Part shown: positions 34,368 through 36,811 of the stretch, piece by piece | Numbering within the stretch: the first letter of the stretch is position 1 | Layout of the letters: the number at the start of each line of letters is the position of its first letter | Origin: Pirellulales bacterium | Lineage (GTDB): Bacteria > Planctomycetota > Planctomycetia > Pirellulales > UBA1268 | Length of the DNA: 36,811 bases | Assembly: GCA_016776925.1 (NCBI GenBank) | Contig: JADHSL010000020.1 | Coordinates: 1 to 36,811, forward strand | Direction: 5' to 3' | Translations under genes and position numbers: made by a program | Notes under the pieces: generated by a model | The model's database searches: none | Seen by the model: only the letters and a program-made list of their open reading frames with translations | What the model was told of the DNA's origin: nothing

Positions 34368-36452
34368 TTATCGCTTCGGTTTCGGAATTCGGCTGCGGCC
34401 AGTGTTTGTTCCTCTGCCCCGCCGTCTCTTCTGATTCTCTGTTCTTTTGGGTGATGCTTCGTCACGAAGATTGGCTATTTGGTCTCTCATTTTCGCAGCA
34501 CGTTCAAAATCGAGTTCTGCAGCTGCGTTCAGCATGTCGGTTTCGAGCTGCGCAAGCAACTCAGCCTGTTTCTGTGCAGATTCTTCGGTGTTGCCTACCG
34601 CGGCATGGGCTTTGGCCCGTGCCTGTGATTCGGCTTCAATACCAGACCGGATTTCCTTACGAATGGTTGTAGGCGTAATACCATGCTCTGCGTTGTATTC
34701 AATCTGCATCTCTCGTCGACGTTGCGTCTCGTCGATTGCTTGTTGCATGGAGTCGGTCATTCGATCTGCATAGAGAATGACTCGAGCATCGACGTTCCTG
34801 GCGGCCCGGCCTATTGTCTGCATGAGTGAGGTTTCACTGCGAAGGAAGCCTTCTTTGTCAGCATCAAGAATTGCGACGAGTGAGACTTCTGGAAGATCAA
34901 GTCCTTCACGAAGCAGATTCACACCAACGAGCACATCAAATTCACCCGCTCGGAGTTCACGTAGCAGGTCGACTCGTTCAAAGGCGTCCAGTTCGCTGTG
35001 GAGCCATCGACACCGGACATTCTGCTCCTGGAAATAGTTTGAGAGATCTTCAGCAAGTTTCTTCGTCAAAGTGGTGACAAGTATGCGATTGCCGAGCTTG
35101 ACAGTTGTGGCAATTTCGTCCAGAAGGTGAACAACCTGATTGCGGGCAGGAACAACCTCTATGACCGGATCAAGAAGGCCAGTTGGCCGAATGATCTGTT
35201 CTACGACCTCTCCCTGTGTCTGTTCGAGTTCCCATGCGCCGGGTGTTGCTGATACGTAAACGGTTTGATGGAGTTTTTTCTCAAACTCATCAAACATGAG
35301 CGGACGATTGTCTAGTGCGCATGGAAGCCTGAATCCATGATCGACTAGAGTGAGTTTTCGACTGCGATCACCTGCATACATGCCGCGTACCTGAGGGATT
35401 GTGACATGCGACTCATCAACGAAAAAGAGAAACTCATCGGGGAAATAATTAAATAACGTGTCTGGAGTGCTCCCTGGTGGTCGTCCAGAGAGTGGCCTCG
35501 AATAGTTTTCGATGCCTGGACAGAAGCCAGCCTCCATTAACATTTCAAGGTCAAACTTTGTTCGAGCAGAAAGTCGCTGTGCTTCGAGTAATTTCCCCTG
35601 GCTTTTAAGTTCCTCAAGCCGTTCCTCAAGTTCCTGACGAATTTCACCAACTGCAGCCTTAATGCGATCTTCTGGCATCACAAAATGTTTTGATGGGTAG
35701 AGATAGGTTTCGTCTTTTCTTGCCGCCACTTCTCCACTGACCGGATGGGTTATGGCAATTGACTCAACCGTATCACCCCAGAACTCAATTCGTGTTGCCA
35801 GTTCGTCGTAGGGAGGCCAAATGTCAACCGTATCGCCTCGTACGCGGAAGCGACCACGTTCAAGTGCAATGTCACTTCGTTCGTATTGCACAGTAACGAG
35901 TTGCCGTAGAAGTTCGTCGCGAGACAGAGGAACGCCCGTAGCAATACGGATAACCATCGCACGGTAGTCTTCTGGTGAGCCAAGGCCATAAATGCAGGAA
36001 ACACTCGCAACCACAATGACATCCCGACGACTGACAAGTGCGCTTGTTGCAGCAAGTCGAAGACGGTCAATTTCCTTGTTAATGGCGGCATCTTTTTCGA
36101 TGTAGATGTCGCGCTGTGGAATGTATGCTTCAGGCTGATAGTAGTCGTAGTAACTTACGAAGTAATGAACAGCATTATGTGGAAAGAAGTCGCGGAATTC
36201 GCCGTAGAGTTGTGCCGCGAGTGTCTTATTATGCGAGAGTACAAGAGTGGGCCTGCCAGTCTGAGCGATGACGTTTGCCATCGTAAAGGTTTTGCCAGAT
36301 CCTGTTGCTCCCATGAGCACTTGGGAAATAGCCCCGTCTGTAATGCCATCGACGAGTGAACGAATTGCTTCCGGTTGGTCACCTGCCGGTGCAAACGGTG
36401 TGACAAGCTCAAAAACGTTCCCGTCAGGCGTACCAGATTTACGGCGAAGCAT
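34368..36452 (-). CDS. uvrB: UvrABC excinuclease subunit B
   Basis: A 694-residue damage-verifying helicase-like protein of nucleotide excision repair. It shows Walker A GATGSGKT (48-55), the beta-hairpin that clamps damaged DNA ([20 protein letters not shown]), the [17 protein letters not shown] Walker B region, the later helicase motifs ([26 protein letters not shown]), and a C-terminal UVR domain ([17 protein letters not shown]) that binds UvrC. A very basic tail (about 20 residues, Arg/Lys-rich) follows the UVR domain. ATG 36452 gives the usual N-terminus without a ribosome-binding site. It starts 3 bp after the stop of the helix-hairpin-helix protein gene, so the two are coupled. Confidence 0.97.
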   Translation of the reverse strand: MLRRKSGTPDGNVFELVTPFAPAGDQPEAIRSLVDGITDGAISQVLMGATGSGKTFTMANVIAQTGRPTLVLSHNKTLAAQLYGEFRDFFPHNAVHYFVSYYDYYQPEAYIPQRDIYIEKDAAINKEIDRLRLAATSALVSRRDVIVVASVSCIYGLGSPEDYRAMVIRIATGVPLSRDELLRQLVTVQYERSDIALERGRFRVRGDTVDIWPPYDELATRIEFWGDTVESIAITHPVSGEVAARKDETYLYPSKHFVMPEDRIKAAVGEIRQELEERLEELKSQGKLLEAQRLSARTKFDLEMLMEAGFCPGIENYSRPLSGRPPGSTPDTLFNYFPDEFLFFVDESHVTIPQVRGMYAGDRSRKLTLVDHGFRLPCALDNRPLMFDEFEKKLHQTVYVSATPGAWELEQTQGEVVEQIIRPTGLLDPVIEVVPARNQVVHLLDEIATTVKLGNRILVTTLTKKLAEDLSNYFQEQNVRCRWLHSELDAFERVDLLRELRAGEFDVLVGVNLLREGLDLPEVSLVAILDADKEGFLRSETSLMQTIGRAARNVDARVILYADRMTDSMQQAIDETQRRREMQIEYNAEHGITPTTIRKEIRSGIEAESQARAKAHAAVGNTEESAQKQAELLAQLETDMLNAAAELDFERAAKMRDQIANLRDEASPKRTENQKRRRGRGTNTGRSRIPKPKR

Positions 36453-36455
36453 GTA

Positions 36456-36811
36456 TTACTTTTCTGTATGATGTTCCGGAATTGTGCGAATGAACGGCCG
36501 CATTTCCTGAAGAGTGATTTTGCCGATTCCAGGCACATGGGTGATATCATCGACGCTTTTAAAAGGCCCACGCTGCTGGCGTGTTTCAATGATACGCGAT
36601 GCCATCGTTGGGCCAATCCCAGGCAACAATGACAACTCTGTCGGAGGTGCACTGTTTATATCCAGGCTGAAGCGGATTATTCGTTCAGGTGGATGAAAGA
36701 AATCGACAAGTCGTTGTCTGGAGAATGTCAGCCATATGGTCAGAGTAGCCAATCCAATCACCGTCAGTGTCATAAGTGCATGCTGTTGCTGGGGAGAAGG
36801 TGGCGGTTCAT
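36456..36811 (-). CDS. ComEA-like helix-hairpin-helix membrane protein, 5' end probably outside window
   Basis: The frame is open to the right edge. An ATG at 36773 would give 105 residues, but the codons before it (PPPSPQQQHAL) also look like protein, so the start may lie beyond the window. One membrane helix (MTLTVIGLATLTIWLTF) is followed by a periplasmic part with two helix-hairpin-helix motifs: LDINSAPPTELSLLPGIGPTMASRII, then FKSVDDITHVPGIGKITL. This is the domain of ComEA-type DNA receptors used in natural transformation. The link to uvrB by a 3-bp gap suggests co-transcription. Whether it serves in DNA uptake or has another DNA-binding role is not shown by the sequence. Confidence 0.82.
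   Translation of the reverse strand, partial: EPPPSPQQQHALMTLTVIGLATLTIWLTFSRQRLVDFFHPPERIIRFSLDINSAPPTELSLLPGIGPTMASRIIETRQQRGPFKSVDDITHVPGIGKITLQEMRPFIRTIPEHHTEK

Overview
The window is a gene-dense stretch of a bacterial chromosome. It most likely comes from a marine or freshwater member of the Planctomycetota (Pirellula-like). This is an inference from several traits: a fused AroD-AroE protein, an error-prone DnaE2 polymerase, F0 subunits b and c with N-terminal signal peptides, weak or absent Shine-Dalgarno sequences at many starts, and a base composition near half GC by eye. No rRNA, insertion sequence or CRISPR array was seen.

Positions 1-19738 are read on the + strand: the 3' end of dnaE2, purC, aroC, a membrane-anchored protein of unknown function, an acyl desaturase, rpsO-pnp, an NtrB/NtrC-like two-component pair, mutL, aroDE-aroK, a prepilin-peptidase-like protein, an OmpA-like lipoprotein, hisH-hisA and a serine acetyltransferase gene. 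Chorismate synthesis (aroDE, aroK, aroC), purine and histidine synthesis, RNA turnover and mismatch repair are therefore interleaved.

Positions 19802-28172 on the - strand hold a complete F-type ATP synthase operon, in the order atpZ-like, a 154-residue membrane protein in the AtpI position, atpB, atpE, atpF, atpH, atpA, atpG, atpD, atpC. The atpE gene is set off from its neighbours by a 22-bp palindrome on its upstream side and by a 19-bp hairpin in a 337-bp gap on its downstream side. A response-regulator/adenylate-cyclase fusion lies just upstream of the operon.

Positions 29564-31619 are the accessory part. An intact tRNA-Gln(CUG) on the - strand is followed by a roughly 1.9-kb decayed integrative element. 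The element has an integrase remnant, one intact small gene and a broken excisionase-like gene, linked by ATGA overlaps. It ends at a diverged second copy of the tRNA 5' half. This arrangement suggests integration at the anticodon stem-loop with replacement of the 5' half of the tRNA.

Positions 31835-36811 hold an FHA-GAF-PP2C phosphatase gene on the + strand, converging on a - strand cluster of a helix-hairpin-helix protein, uvrB and a sensorless NarL-type histidine kinase. Signalling is over-represented for so short a window: two kinases, two REC proteins and one PP2C phosphatase. No intact undescribed system was found. The best candidates for novelty are the tRNA 5'-half element, the RNA structures flanking atpE, and the prepilin peptidase with widely separated catalytic aspartates.
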